Of a stretch of 64,000 nucleotides of DNA, positions 25,668 to 35,764 are shown piece by piece (positions within the stretch are counted from its first letter, which is position 1; each line of letters starts with the position of its first letter). The DNA is from a virus. The stretch covers positions 1 through 64,000 of the IMG/VR virus record IMGVR_UViG_3300028569_000027; one strand, written 5' to 3'. Both the position numbers and the translations under genes were made by a program. The notes under the pieces were generated by a model that worked only from the letters and a program-made list of their open reading frames with translations, was not told where the DNA came from and searched no databases.

Positions 25668-26670
25668 TGGTATAATATTAAAATACTCAACTGGTATATC
25701 GGCGTTACTGTTAGCGTCGGTAGCCGCTTACTTCTCGATAACAGGTTTATCTAAATTATTTGCAGGTACTGGTACGGCTATTATCATAATGGCATCGGTA
25801 TTAGAGCTCAGTAAATTGGTTACTGTTTCGTATCTGTATAGATACTGGAAAAGTACATCAACTCTATTAAAATTTTATTTAACGGTAGCTGTTACTATTC
25901 TAATGATAATTACTTCATTAGGTATTTTCGGGTTTCTAACTGCTGGATATCAAGGTACTAAAACTCAATTTGAACTTTCGAATACATCTACAGTATCTTC
26001 AATTAACAAGAAGCAATCAATTGATAATAAAATTGAAACTATAAAAAGTTCAATATCAACTAATTCTCAAAGAATTACTAGATTAAATGCTTTACGTGAT
26101 AATGCTGAAAATAGAATTAATCAATCCTTTGATAAAAATAAATTCTCAGTAAGTAATAAACAATCAAACGCTGCGTCTAATATTGATAAAGAAATTAAGA
26201 TTCTAAATAATAAAATTGATACCTTAGAATCAACCATCAACACTCTCCAGGACAGCAGTTCAGCGATACAGTTACTAATTATGCAGTCTAAATTACAGAA
26301 TGAAAGTTCGACCGAGCTAGGCCCGTTAGTTTATGTCTCAAATATTACGGGTATTTCTTTAGATACTATTACAGGAATATTGATATTATTATTCATATTC
26401 GTATTTGACCCGTTAGCTGTCGTGTTATTAATTGTATTTAATAAACTATCCATGGATTCTATACCTGTGACTGTATTAGAACCCCATATAGAACCTTCCC
26501 CAGCACCGGAATATAAAGATATACCTGAACAGGAAACTGTAGCTGTTAAACCTGTTAGCGATATTCAAGAAGAAATAATAAAATTCAAGGACGAGTTAGA
26601 AGCCCCAGTCACTAAGAAGCAAGAGTCACCACGCAATAACAAACCTAAGTTATACGGTGATACAAGATAA
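25660..26670 (+). CDS. polytopic membrane protein with coiled coil, 336 aa
   Basis: Three N-terminal membrane spans (about residues 10-30, 35-55 and 70-95), a long coiled-coil region (about 105-200, K/N/I/L heptads), a fourth span near FDPLAVVLLIVFN, and a proline/glutamate-rich tail. T4-like phages of environmental origin encode similar membrane proteins of unknown role next to late genes; holin or virion-membrane roles are guesses. Confidence 0.7.
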   Translation: MNNGIILKYSTGISALLLASVAAYFSITGLSKLFAGTGTAIIIMASVLELSKLVTVSYLYRYWKSTSTLLKFYLTVAVTILMIITSLGIFGFLTAGYQGTKTQFELSNTSTVSSINKKQSIDNKIETIKSSISTNSQRITRLNALRDNAENRINQSFDKNKFSVSNKQSNAASNIDKEIKILNNKIDTLESTINTLQDSSSAIQLLIMQSKLQNESSTELGPLVYVSNITGISLDTITGILILLFIFVFDPLAVVLLIVFNKLSMDSIPVTVLEPHIEPSPAPEYKDIPEQETVAVKPVSDIQEEIIKFKDELEAPVTKKQESPRNNKPKLYGDTR

Positions 26671-26682
26671 CGGAGAATTTTC

Positions 26683-26713
26683 TTGTAAATAATCAAAATT
26701 TACCTTATAATTA
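26683..26713 (+). promoter_or_regulatory. probable host-type promoter
   Basis: TTG 26683-26685, 20 nt, TATAATTA 26706-26713 and 3 nt to the ATG at 26717. The -7 element departs from the usual TATCTTWA. Confidence 0.5.
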
Positions 26714-26716
26714 GAT

Positions 26717-27358
26717 ATGACAGATAAAAACAAACTATACGATGAACGGTTACCGAAGTCTGAAATAGAGCAAACAGCTAGCCCAGACAGTGATTGGATT
26801 GTTGCAGACGATTATTCAATTTATAAAGAGATTGAATATGGTGTCAGTATCGACGATTCGATTATATACTTAAATGGTGATATTGTTCAAGGATTTCTGA
26901 TAGACTTCATTATGAAAGTCCGGCTCATTTTAAACAACCGCAACCCGGAGTTTAAATTAGACCCGATTACATTAGTTATCAACTCAGATGGTGGTGAAGC
27001 GTATGAAGCACTTGGTATGATTGATTATATTCAAGGGTTAGATGTTAAGGTTAATGCGATTGCACGAGGCCGGGCAATGTCCGCAGCGGCGTTATTGTTA
27101 ACATGTGCAACCGGTACTAGAGCAGCGAGTAAACATACTCACATAATGGTACATGAACTTAGCTCCGGTGGCGGTGGTTCTGCTTCGGACATCAAAACTC
27201 ACGCAAGTCATATCGACCAGCTGGATACATTATTGTATGAATTATTAGGGAAGTATACCAAATTCCCATCTACACATTGGCAGTCTATGGCACGTAAGGA
27301 TTATTACATGACCGCAGAGAAGGCAGTTGAAATGGGAATTATTGACCAATTAGTTTAA
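26717..27358 (+). CDS. ClpP-like serine protease, 213 aa
   Basis: Fold landmarks of ClpP/crotonase-type proteases are present: VINSDGGEAYEALGMIDYIQ, the nucleophile in GRAMSAAALLL (Ser 122), and IMVHELSSGG (His 146). In tailed phages such proteases often mature the capsid. Here a separate prohead protease exists (63641), so this one may have another substrate. It could also process the adjacent membrane protein or host proteins. Confidence 0.85.
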   Translation: MTDKNKLYDERLPKSEIEQTASPDSDWIVADDYSIYKEIEYGVSIDDSIIYLNGDIVQGFLIDFIMKVRLILNNRNPEFKLDPITLVINSDGGEAYEALGMIDYIQGLDVKVNAIARGRAMSAAALLLTCATGTRAASKHTHIMVHELSSGGGGSASDIKTHASHIDQLDTLLYELLGKYTKFPSTHWQSMARKDYYMTAEKAVEMGIIDQLV

Positions 27359-27359
27359 T

Positions 27360-28115
27360 ATGTTATCAGAAGACCAAATAATACAAAATTGGAAAACCTT
27401 TACGGTTATGGTTCACTCATTCAACAGACCTGGTCTAGTTGAATTATATACTGACTTAGCTAATAGGATAACGAAGGCCCCGGCATCATCTACAACATAT
27501 CACCACAATGCCTTTCCCGGCGGATACGTAGACCATGTACTCCGCGTGATTCAGATAGCCGAGAAACTATACACCACGTGGAAAGCAGAAAATGCGGACG
27601 TGGATGGATTTACATTAGATGAATTATTATTTGTCGCGTTAAATCATGATTTAGGAAAAATAGGTTTTCCGGGCGAAGGTAATGAACACTATCAATTTAA
27701 TGACTCTGAGTGGCATAGAAGAAACCAGGGTAAGGTATATAAATCAAATACAAATATACCATTCGCTGAAGTACCTGATTTATCAATATTTCTATTACAG
27801 CATTACGGTGTTAAACTTACCTGGAATGAATTTCTAGGAATTAAAGTTCATGATGGGTTATATAATGATGCTAATAAACCATATCTAATTGCAAAGTCTG
27901 AGGGAAGTAAATTAAAAAATAGTTTACCAGTTATCATTCATCATGCAGACCATATGGCAACGATTATCGAACATGCTTTATGGAAGCTAACCGGCGGTGA
28001 AGAACCTACTATGGTTAGTAAAGATATCAACCATAAAAAAACTAGAATTAAAAAAATGGTAAATATAGAGGTCGACTCGGGTATTACATCAGCAATAAAC
28101 AATATATTTGAATAA
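27360..28115 (+). CDS. HD-domain phosphohydrolase, 251 aa
   Basis: HHNAFPGGYVDHVLRV (His 59) and FVALNHDLGKIG (His 96, Asp 97), with a late HHADHMA, form the HD metal site. Such proteins hydrolyse nucleotides or cyclic nucleotides; T4-like phages frequently carry one near the late sigma gene. The stop/start junctions on both sides are tight (1-nt gap, then a 1-nt overlap with the next gene). Confidence 0.85.
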   Translation: MLSEDQIIQNWKTFTVMVHSFNRPGLVELYTDLANRITKAPASSTTYHHNAFPGGYVDHVLRVIQIAEKLYTTWKAENADVDGFTLDELLFVALNHDLGKIGFPGEGNEHYQFNDSEWHRRNQGKVYKSNTNIPFAEVPDLSIFLLQHYGVKLTWNEFLGIKVHDGLYNDANKPYLIAKSEGSKLKNSLPVIIHHADHMATIIEHALWKLTGGEEPTMVSKDINHKKTRIKKMVNIEVDSGITSAINNIFE

Positions 28116-28453
28116 TGGAAATATTACATACGATAATTACTGTATTACTAATTATATACGGTAGCGTAACGACATACTTAGTAATTAATATGCTTTTACG
28201 GGAAGAAGCATTGGAAGAATTCTACGAGACAAAAACAGAACTTCTGGAAACACAGTTAGTTAACGTTAAAATAAAAGTAGAAGAAACTGTAGTGCGGTTG
28301 AAAGAAGTCGACATTAGAGGTTCATTTGAAGCTGATGATGAAGTAGGATTTGCATTCCAAGATATCAAAAAATTAAACGAAGAATTACTATCGTTTATAG
28401 TTACATATAATCAAAAATCTACAGAAAATGCCGAGAAAGCCGGGACCGAATAG
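28115..28453 (+). CDS. small membrane protein with cytoplasmic helix, 112 aa
   Basis: One N-terminal membrane span (IITVLLIIYGSVTTYLVINML) followed by a charged helix to about residue 100. Overlaps the sigma factor gene by 26 nt. Function unknown; similar TM-plus-helix proteins flank the sigma gene in some T4-like phages. Confidence 0.65.
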   Translation: MEILHTIITVLLIIYGSVTTYLVINMLLREEALEEFYETKTELLETQLVNVKIKVEETVVRLKEVDIRGSFEADDEVGFAFQDIKKLNEELLSFIVTYNQKSTENAEKAGTE

Positions 28454-29207
28454 TTCAAAATATTACTTTACAGAAGACACTGAGAAAGCTATTATAAGAT
28501 ATAATGGTAGCAAGGATGCTAGAGAACGAAACTTATTATACTCTAATCATATCAGATATGCATTAGATAAGTTAGCCGAAAATCTAATTCACAGGTTTAA
28601 GTTTAAGCATTTTGATATTCCATATGAAGATGTTAAACATGAAACGGTTGCGCATTTAAACGAAAAGTTGGATAAATTTACACCTGAAAAGGGGAAGGCA
28701 TTCAGTTATTTTTCTATCGTAGCAAAAAATTATTTGATAAATGAGAATAATACTAACTACGCACATTTTAAGAATACCGATGATTTGCTAGTAGTCGATG
28801 ACCGTCGTACGGTGATGAATGAAATCGCGAGGGAGAATAAAATCGAAGATGAAAAAGAATTCATGGACCTATTTGTTGATTATGTTGAGGCGAACCTACA
28901 ATCGTTCACAATGCAAGTCACGAATACGAAGAGTGGTAAAGTATCAAATATACGACTATTTGAAACGCAACTAGATTTGTTAATGGCCGACTCAATATTA
29001 GAATTATTTAGACGTAGAGCAAATATTGAGGTATTCAATAAAAAGGCGTTATATATTCTAATTAAAGAGCGGTGCAATTACGACAAAACTCAAGAGATTA
29101 CCAAAATTTTAAAACGGGTAGAGCTATTATATAAGGATATATTTCTTAACTGGAGTAAAACCGGTAGAATTACCACACAATATTTAAAATCTTATAATTA
29201 TAAGTAG
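28428..29207 (+). CDS. gp55-like sigma factor for late transcription, 259 aa
   Basis: Residues 28-110 align with T4 gp55 and sigma region 2. LAENLIHRFKFKHFDIPYED corresponds to gp55's 'LSKRFNF...' helix, VKHETVAHLNEKLDKFTPEK to the next helix, and KAFSYFSIVAKNYLINENN to the core-binding/-10 recognition helix. It is longer than T4 gp55 (185 aa). It would redirect host RNA polymerase to late promoters; the repeated (T)ATATTTAT motif of this window is the likely target. T4 gp55 recognises TATAAATA, so specificity has changed if this holds. Embedded in the late operon. Confidence 0.78.
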   Translation: MPRKPGPNSSKYYFTEDTEKAIIRYNGSKDARERNLLYSNHIRYALDKLAENLIHRFKFKHFDIPYEDVKHETVAHLNEKLDKFTPEKGKAFSYFSIVAKNYLINENNTNYAHFKNTDDLLVVDDRRTVMNEIARENKIEDEKEFMDLFVDYVEANLQSFTMQVTNTKSGKVSNIRLFETQLDLLMADSILELFRRRANIEVFNKKALYILIKERCNYDKTQEITKILKRVELLYKDIFLNWSKTGRITTQYLKSYNYK

Positions 29208-29208
29208 T

Positions 29209-29649
29209 ATGGATATTCACGATGAATTATTTAAGGGTAGAAGTTTCAGCGAAATATTAAAGGATATTCACGATAACTCGAAGAAGAAAGACCGTCAGAT
29301 TAACCTATTAATCGCCGAGCTTAAGCCGTTAATTAAGAATATCGGTGATGCAACTATCGTAGTACCGTTAATTAAGGAGTATTTAGATATTTCTGTTCGT
29401 AATGATGACCATATCGTAAAATTAGCAGCCGTTGCTCAGCGATTAATATCGGCAGCTGGTAAGGCTGACACGGTAGGGAACGATTTCACATTATCAGAAG
29501 CAGAAAAAGCTGATTTGATGCGTGATGTTAAAGCATTAGATGCAGGTGACCAATTTGTGGAGAAAACCATACATAATATTCAGAATGAAGCACTAGCTCT
29601 TAATGGAATAAATGAATCTTTAGACGAACAAACCGATGTCGCTGTTTAA
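29209..29649 (+). CDS. hypothetical protein downstream of late sigma, 146 aa
   Basis: Helical, charged, no known family recognised. T4 late transcription also needs a small co-activator (gp33), and the position directly after the sigma gene makes this a candidate. I see no sequence signature to support that. Overlaps the hub gene by 14 nt. Confidence 0.6.
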   Translation: MDIHDELFKGRSFSEILKDIHDNSKKKDRQINLLIAELKPLIKNIGDATIVVPLIKEYLDISVRNDDHIVKLAAVAQRLISAAGKADTVGNDFTLSEAEKADLMRDVKALDAGDQFVEKTIHNIQNEALALNGINESLDEQTDVAV

Positions 29650-30793
29650 AATACGAGGTGAGAATGTACAAATTATACCTGCAAAGGTTAAGGAGGTTTA
29701 TTACAAAGATGATAAACCTGAAAGTACATTTTACATTACGGCATTAATACTCGATGGCGCATCGTCAGAACGTCAAGTTAATGCTCGACCATTATTCGTA
29801 AATAATAAACAGTTACCGTTAGAAGGTGAAACGGTGTTACTAATTGGTACAGTAAGCAGTTATTCATCAGGTTTAGGAGCAAATGAAGATTTGTATTATA
29901 TCGGTATAATTAATCTTCAAGGTAATGTACATCATAATTCATTACCTAATGCTAATGAAATAGAGACTCAAACACAGGCCGGTGGTGATTCTGCAAATTA
30001 CCAAACCGGTAACGCTGGTAGCACTACCAAAAAAGAAAAAGCAAAGGTTGATAAGAATTTTCCTGAATCTAAAACCGTAAAGTCACTACAACCATATATT
30101 GGTGACGTGCTATACGAAGGCCGGTTTGGGAATAGTATTAGATTAACTAGTACATTAAAGAGTTATAACGGCTATACAAAACAACCTAATTGGAATAAAG
30201 CTAACGGTGCCGAAGGTGACCCGTTAATGATAATTCGAGTTAGTAAACCTACTCAAAATACAAATAAGAGTAACGACTTCATTACTGAGGATTTTAAGAA
30301 AGATGACTCGTTTATTTTATTACAATCATCACAGGGCATTGACTTTGAACCGGCATCAACCGTTACCGATTCTATCAAGAATCAAAAATTAGATTCATGG
30401 AACACGGGAAAGAAGTTTTCAGGTAAGCAAATACTAATATCATCAGGAAGAATTATATTCAATTCAACTCAGAACGAGATAATAGCATTTGCTAAAAAAG
30501 GAATTGGTTTATCGTCAGCAGATTCTATTTCATTAGATGCTCAAAAGAATATTGAGTTGAATGGTAATAAAATAATGTTGGGTAAAGATGCTGACGAACC
30601 GTTAATTTTAGGTAAGAAATTTAAAGATTGGATGGATGACTTTATAGATGCGTTAGGTAAAATGACCGCAATAACTGCTATGGGTCCATCATCACCATTT
30701 CAATCATCTCCACAGTGGCCACAGATACAGGCACTCAAACAACAGTTTGAAAATAATCTAAGTCAATTAGCATACACGAAAAAATCTAAGTAA
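29636..30793 (+). CDS. baseplate hub/spike protein, gp5-like OB fold, 385 aa
   Basis: The N-terminal part resembles the OB-fold region of phage spike/hub proteins. The segment PYIGDVLYEGRFGNSIRLTST and the C-terminal run of short beta repeats (GRIIFNSTQNEIIAFAKKG, then LDAQKNIELNG) suggest a trimeric beta-helical spike. No lysozyme domain is evident, unlike T4 gp5. It sits immediately before the gp25- and gp6-like genes. Confidence 0.75.
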   Translation: MSLFKIRGENVQIIPAKVKEVYYKDDKPESTFYITALILDGASSERQVNARPLFVNNKQLPLEGETVLLIGTVSSYSSGLGANEDLYYIGIINLQGNVHHNSLPNANEIETQTQAGGDSANYQTGNAGSTTKKEKAKVDKNFPESKTVKSLQPYIGDVLYEGRFGNSIRLTSTLKSYNGYTKQPNWNKANGAEGDPLMIIRVSKPTQNTNKSNDFITEDFKKDDSFILLQSSQGIDFEPASTVTDSIKNQKLDSWNTGKKFSGKQILISSGRIIFNSTQNEIIAFAKKGIGLSSADSISLDAQKNIELNGNKIMLGKDADEPLILGKKFKDWMDDFIDALGKMTAITAMGPSSPFQSSPQWPQIQALKQQFENNLSQLAYTKKSK

Positions 30794-30833
30794 AACTTTT
30801 TGAAATCATAATTATATAAAAGACTTATTAATT

Positions 30834-31298
30834 ATGGATTCAAAAACATTTCTTGCAGCTCTTCGAACAATTATTCGTGAAGAAGTAACGAAAGCCGTAC
30901 GTAACGAGGTTGGTAGAGTATTAACTGAGGGCGCCTCACATCCTACACCTGTAGAACGCGCAGTGCAAATACGCCGTTCTGTAGAACATGCAGTACAAAC
31001 ACGCCGCCCGATAGCACAAAAACCAAAATTTAAAAACCCGATGCTTAACCAGCTATTAGAAGGTGTGGCGCCTGCCCCGTCTGATGAAGCGAAAGTTGGA
31101 TTTGAAGAGTGGCCGACAATGCAATATGCAGGAAATCCGACACGTGGTATCTCGAATTCATATAAAAAAGGTCCAATCAATGCCGCACCTGAGGGTGTGA
31201 ATATAGCCGCGATTGAACGTCAAGCTCCGGAAGTAGCTGCAGCATTAACAAGAGATTATCGTTCGTTAGTAAAAGCGATGTTAAAACCTAAAGCTTAA
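30834..31298 (+). CDS. hypothetical structural protein, 154 aa
   Basis: Helical N-terminus and a short internal repeat (VERAVQIRRSVEHAVQTRRP). Proline- and alanine-rich middle. Located between hub and gp25-like genes, so probably a baseplate or tail component; no family recognised. Confidence 0.65.
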   Translation: MDSKTFLAALRTIIREEVTKAVRNEVGRVLTEGASHPTPVERAVQIRRSVEHAVQTRRPIAQKPKFKNPMLNQLLEGVAPAPSDEAKVGFEEWPTMQYAGNPTRGISNSYKKGPINAAPEGVNIAAIERQAPEVAAALTRDYRSLVKAMLKPKA

Positions 31299-31300
31299 TA

Positions 31301-31762
31301 ATGGCAACTCGTCGTCGGGAGGAAATATCATATAATCTAATAGATTTACAGCCGAATATAGCTGTCGGAATTAAACTACCGTTTAGTACACGAACCGGTG
31401 GATTATTCGCATTATCATATTCAACCGAAGAACAAGGTATATCGAATTTAAAAAATCTATTGTTAACTCGTACTGGTGAACGATATATGTTACCAAATTT
31501 TGGGACGGACATTTATGATACTGTATTTGAAAACAACGTAGATGATTTACCGATAATCCTACGGGATAGTATATCATCAGCAATCGCTTTTTGGTTACCG
31601 TACATAATTATTAACGACCTTACAGTAACACGAACTTCTAAGTATGAATCAGACCCTATAGGTCACGCAATTCAAATTAGCTTAACCGTTCAAGTGGGCT
31701 CTAGAGGCGCAAATGTACCAATAACAATTATCGTAACACCGTCGTCAATAACAATAACATAA
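31301..31762 (+). CDS. gp25-like baseplate wedge protein, 153 aa
   Basis: LPFSTRTGGLFALSYSTEEQ and NLLLTRTGERYMLPNFGTD are the hallmark segments of the GPW/gp25 family (the RTGER box included). In T4, gp25 sits at the inner baseplate and connects wedge and sheath. Length is typical. The stop overlaps the next start by one base (TAATG). Confidence 0.92.
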   Translation: MATRRREEISYNLIDLQPNIAVGIKLPFSTRTGGLFALSYSTEEQGISNLKNLLLTRTGERYMLPNFGTDIYDTVFENNVDDLPIILRDSISSAIAFWLPYIIINDLTVTRTSKYESDPIGHAIQISLTVQVGSRGANVPITIIVTPSSITIT

Positions 31763-33645
31763 TGGCAGAAACACATGATATAAAGTATTTAGGTAAAGAT
31801 TTCAATCAGTTACGCACTAACTTGATTGAATTCGCACGTAATTACTTTCCGAATACATATAATGATTTTAATGAATCATCCCCGGGCATGATGTTTTTAG
31901 AAATGTCGGCATACGTAGGCGATGTATTAAGTTTTTACACTGATAAACAATTAAAAGAATCATTTTTAATTTCTGCGGAGGAAAAAACTAATTTGTATTC
32001 GTTAGCACAATCGTTAGGTTATAAAGTAAAAAATAAAATAGCCAGCTCAGTTGATTTAGATGTATTTCAGCTACTACCGTCTACAACATCGGGCAGCGCC
32101 ATTGTACCGGATTGGTCATATGCATTAAACATACCAGCTGGTATGACAGTTAAATCCAAATCAACTGGTGCGGAATTTAGAACTTTAGACACTGTAAGTT
32201 TTTCACAGCTAAGTAATATGCCGGGCTCAAATGTATCAGTATATCAAATTAATGAAGTTACTAATCAAGCGGAGTATTACTTATTAAAACATTCTGTGAA
32301 GGCGATTGCCGGAAACGTTAATACCACTACGTATAGTTTTGGTAACGCTAAACGGTTTGATAAAATATCATTAAGCGATACAAATATAATCGACATTGTT
32401 GATATTGTAGACTCTGATAATAATGTGTGGACAGAAGTCCCTAATTTAGCACAAGACACTGTATTTGAAACAGTATCTAACGTATCACAGAATGACCCGA
32501 GCTTATCACAATTTAATTTAACCGTACCGTATTTATTAAAGTTAAAGAAAACCGCCCGTCGGTTTATAACACGATTTAGAACGGATGGTACCTTGGATAT
32601 ACAATTCGGAGCAGGTATTTCAGCTGATTTAGATGAGGAAATAATTCCGAACCCGGATAATGTAGGCTCAGGACTACCGAATCTACAGTTGCAATATGAC
32701 CAACCGTTAGACCCGTCGAACTTCATGTATACTAGAAGCTATGGTCTAGCTCCATCAAATACAACGTTAACGGTAAGATATACAACGGGTGGTGGCCTAC
32801 AATCAAACGTCCCGGCATTCGACCTAACAGATATAGTAGGATTGACATTCGATATTAATGAGACCGGACTTAATGCTGGATTGCAGGGCCAAATAAAAGC
32901 GTCAGTTGCATGTACTAACCCTAAGCCAGGAACTGGCGGTAAGGACGAAGAGAGTTTAGATGATGTTAGAAATAACGCAATGTCATACTTTGCCGCACAG
33001 AATAGAGCAGTAACCGACCAAGATTATATTATTCGTGCATATTCAATGCCACCTAGATTCGGTGCAGTAGCTAAGGCATTCATTATTCAAGATTCGCAAA
33101 TCGACCCAGTAACCAATTTGGGTATTTCGAACCCCTTAGCACTCAATCTATACTGTGTAGGGTATGACACTAATGGGAATCTTACTCAATTAAACTCCGC
33201 TGTAAAAGAGAACCTAAAGACCTATATAGGGCAATATCGTATGCTAACCGATGCTATAAACATTCGAGACGCGTATATTATTAATATCGGTATAGAATTT
33301 GAAGTGATTTGTTTACCGGACGCAAATTCGAATGAAGTTTTACTTAAATGTATTAATGCATTAAAGTCGTATTTCGATATTCGAAAATGGCAAATTAATC
33401 AGCCAATAATATTGTCAAAATTGAACACGTTATTGGACCAAGTAGCCGGTGTACAGACGGTAGTAAAAGTTGAATTAAGTAATTTATATAATGCAGACCT
33501 AGGATACTCTGGAAACGTGTATACTATTTCAAGCAGTGAAGGTGGGTCAACTCGTAATGGGGTTGTATACCCTAGTTTAGACCCATCTATATTTGAAGTT
33601 CGATTCCCCAGTAATGATATTAAAGGCCGCGTAGTAAGTTTATGA
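31762..33645 (+). CDS. gp6-like baseplate wedge protein (baseplate J family), 627 aa
   Basis: The N-terminal segment SPGMMFLEMSAYVGDVLSFYTD followed by NLYSLAQSLGYK is diagnostic for gp6-like/baseplate J wedge proteins, and the central VRNNAMSYFAAQNRAVTDQDYI is also typical. It forms the ring of the baseplate with the gp25-like protein. Length close to T4 gp6 (660 aa). Confidence 0.9.
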   Translation: MAETHDIKYLGKDFNQLRTNLIEFARNYFPNTYNDFNESSPGMMFLEMSAYVGDVLSFYTDKQLKESFLISAEEKTNLYSLAQSLGYKVKNKIASSVDLDVFQLLPSTTSGSAIVPDWSYALNIPAGMTVKSKSTGAEFRTLDTVSFSQLSNMPGSNVSVYQINEVTNQAEYYLLKHSVKAIAGNVNTTTYSFGNAKRFDKISLSDTNIIDIVDIVDSDNNVWTEVPNLAQDTVFETVSNVSQNDPSLSQFNLTVPYLLKLKKTARRFITRFRTDGTLDIQFGAGISADLDEEIIPNPDNVGSGLPNLQLQYDQPLDPSNFMYTRSYGLAPSNTTLTVRYTTGGGLQSNVPAFDLTDIVGLTFDINETGLNAGLQGQIKASVACTNPKPGTGGKDEESLDDVRNNAMSYFAAQNRAVTDQDYIIRAYSMPPRFGAVAKAFIIQDSQIDPVTNLGISNPLALNLYCVGYDTNGNLTQLNSAVKENLKTYIGQYRMLTDAINIRDAYIINIGIEFEVICLPDANSNEVLLKCINALKSYFDIRKWQINQPIILSKLNTLLDQVAGVQTVVKVELSNLYNADLGYSGNVYTISSSEGGSTRNGVVYPSLDPSIFEVRFPSNDIKGRVVSL

Positions 33646-34724
33646 TAGTAGCAATAAAACCTAATCGAAGTGCAACAATGTATGAAGACATGCCCATAAA
33701 AAATACGGGTTTGGATGAAATACTTGAAATTACTAAAATAGCTTCTGCGAGTTTATACTCAGAGTCCAGACCCGTGCTATATTTTAATACAACTGATATA
33801 ACGCAAGTGTTATCAGATTATGGTGTTTCAATATCTAATGTAACGTGTTCATTAATTATGAATACTGTTCAAATGTCCGAGGTGCCGATTAATTACACCA
33901 TAGCAGTCAATGCTATCAGCGGTTCTTGGACAAATGGTACCGGACGTTTTGCAGATACCGAATTATCAGGCGGTATATCATGGACATATAAGGCCGGCGA
34001 AACATCGTCACCGTGGATGACATCTAGTTTTGCCACCGGGTCGACCGGTACATATAATGTAACACCTGGCGGTGGTACCTGGTATACAGCGAGTGCGGCC
34101 ACACAGTCGTTTTCATTTAAACAGGATAATGACTTAAGCGTTAATATATCCGGTATCGTGAGAGCATGGCTGACCGGTTCAATATCTAATGATGGCGTTA
34201 TTGTTAGATTATCAAATGTGGCGGTGACTGATTATCTATTACCGACAAATATTCAATTTTATAGTGCGAATACGCACACAGTATACGGCCCTAGTTTACG
34301 CCTAGAATGGAACAGTGTTACCGAATTTATAACCGGTAGTTTAGTATCTATTGATATAGAAGATAATCCAATTATTTATCTATCTGGATTCAAGGGCGAA
34401 TATAAACCAAATGTTAAGATTAGAGCATTTGTTCGTAGCAGACCAATGTATCCTAGACATACATTCGCACAAAATTCCGATTATACAACTGTAAAGTATT
34501 TACCGTCCACATCTTATTATAAGATTGTAGATGCCGCTACTTTAGAAACAGTAGTAGATTATAGCGAAGGTACAAAGCTGTCATGTAATACTAATGGAAA
34601 TTATTTTGATTTCTCATCTACAGTATTATATCCTGAGAGATTTTATAAATTTGAATTCAAAGTTGTTTATAGTGGTACGACTGAATATTTTGCCGATAAT
34701 TACATGTTTAAAATAGTCAATTAA
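33642..34724 (+). CDS. baseplate/tail protein with DNRLRE-like domain, 360 aa
   Basis: Residues about 70-180 contain SWTNGTGRFADTELSGGISWTYK and WYTASAATQSFSF, which match the beta-sandwich (DNRLRE/Disaggregatase-like) domain often attached to phage baseplate and fibre proteins. The rest is beta-rich. The gene overlaps gp6 by 4 nt and probably encodes an outer wedge component. Confidence 0.65.
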   Translation: MIVAIKPNRSATMYEDMPIKNTGLDEILEITKIASASLYSESRPVLYFNTTDITQVLSDYGVSISNVTCSLIMNTVQMSEVPINYTIAVNAISGSWTNGTGRFADTELSGGISWTYKAGETSSPWMTSSFATGSTGTYNVTPGGGTWYTASAATQSFSFKQDNDLSVNISGIVRAWLTGSISNDGVIVRLSNVAVTDYLLPTNIQFYSANTHTVYGPSLRLEWNSVTEFITGSLVSIDIEDNPIIYLSGFKGEYKPNVKIRAFVRSRPMYPRHTFAQNSDYTTVKYLPSTSYYKIVDAATLETVVDYSEGTKLSCNTNGNYFDFSSTVLYPERFYKFEFKVVYSGTTEYFADNYMFKIVN

Positions 34725-35746
34725 TGTACGATTCATATAAGTTAATAACAAACCCCACCGTTACAATCACCGATACGAATATTAATCGTAATAGCCTAGG
34801 CTATATGGTTTTAGATAATCAACAATCGGTAGGAATTCCGATAGTAACAAAGTTATATGATTATCAAAAGTATGTTGAAATAATTGATACTATATTCACA
34901 GAGTTATTCCCTAACGATGTACAACCATTAAGTACAGTTGACCTAGAGTCGCAATTAGCAATATTACAATCACAGTTAAGTGGTAGTAATCAAGAAAACT
35001 CGACGTTACAATCGATAATAGATGGATTGTTACAACCAGGCGGTGAACCTGAAATGTGGCGAACTAGAAAGACATTTAAACGCGTTGTGGATTCGAATAA
35101 GGGTACGTATACTCTAGGATTTCCGATAATAAATACTTGGAGCGACACGAAATGGGGACAACACGCGGGTGCAGTAATGCAGGTTCTAGGACCAACAGTT
35201 AGTGATGCGGAACAGGTATTAATTAATGAATTCTACAGTATGGTGCAAGGATTCACAACATATCTAAATAATAATCCAAATGATATTACCAACTTAGAAG
35301 TTGCTACATTCTTAAACGAAAGCGAAATCCCGGGATATGTAATTAATATCCCAGGAAGTGGCGCCCCATATGCCCCATCAGCTATTACCAATCCAATTAT
35401 ATTTAGGTTACAAAATTCACCGGCAGTACCGAATGTTTTAGAACAGGAGATTAACATATTGTCAATGTCTGATTTACCGTATTGTTACAGAACAATCAAC
35501 CCGGATACGCAGTTACCATGGATTCAGAATATACAACAATTTAGAGCATTATGTAAGAAAATCGTATATTGGGTTAGGGTACTATCCAGTAACAACGTTG
35601 TAACAAATAATATCAATCTGAGATTGCATCCCCCTTCATCGCCGGCAGTCGATATTACGACCCAGTTTAGTACTATCAGCGAATATGAAAATAATCCTGT
35701 ATATAATATCACTAACAAAGAGACTTATTATCTAGATATTCCTTAG
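34724..35746 (+). CDS. hypothetical baseplate-region protein, 340 aa
   Basis: No family recognised. Contains a short coiled coil (VDLESQLAILQSQLSGSNQE) near residue 70. Its start overlaps the previous stop by one base. Position between wedge proteins and the giant 1370-aa protein implies a structural role. Confidence 0.7.
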   Translation: MYDSYKLITNPTVTITDTNINRNSLGYMVLDNQQSVGIPIVTKLYDYQKYVEIIDTIFTELFPNDVQPLSTVDLESQLAILQSQLSGSNQENSTLQSIIDGLLQPGGEPEMWRTRKTFKRVVDSNKGTYTLGFPIINTWSDTKWGQHAGAVMQVLGPTVSDAEQVLINEFYSMVQGFTTYLNNNPNDITNLEVATFLNESEIPGYVINIPGSGAPYAPSAITNPIIFRLQNSPAVPNVLEQEINILSMSDLPYCYRTINPDTQLPWIQNIQQFRALCKKIVYWVRVLSSNNVVTNNINLRLHPPSSPAVDITTQFSTISEYENNPVYNITNKETYYLDIP

Positions 35747-35750
35747 GATA

Positions 35751-35758
35751 ATATTTAT
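35751..35758 (+). promoter_or_regulatory. late-type promoter motif ATATTTAT
   Basis: AATATTTATTACTAT; motif ends 6 nt before the ATG at 35765. Confidence 0.6.
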
Positions 35759-35764
35759 TACTAT

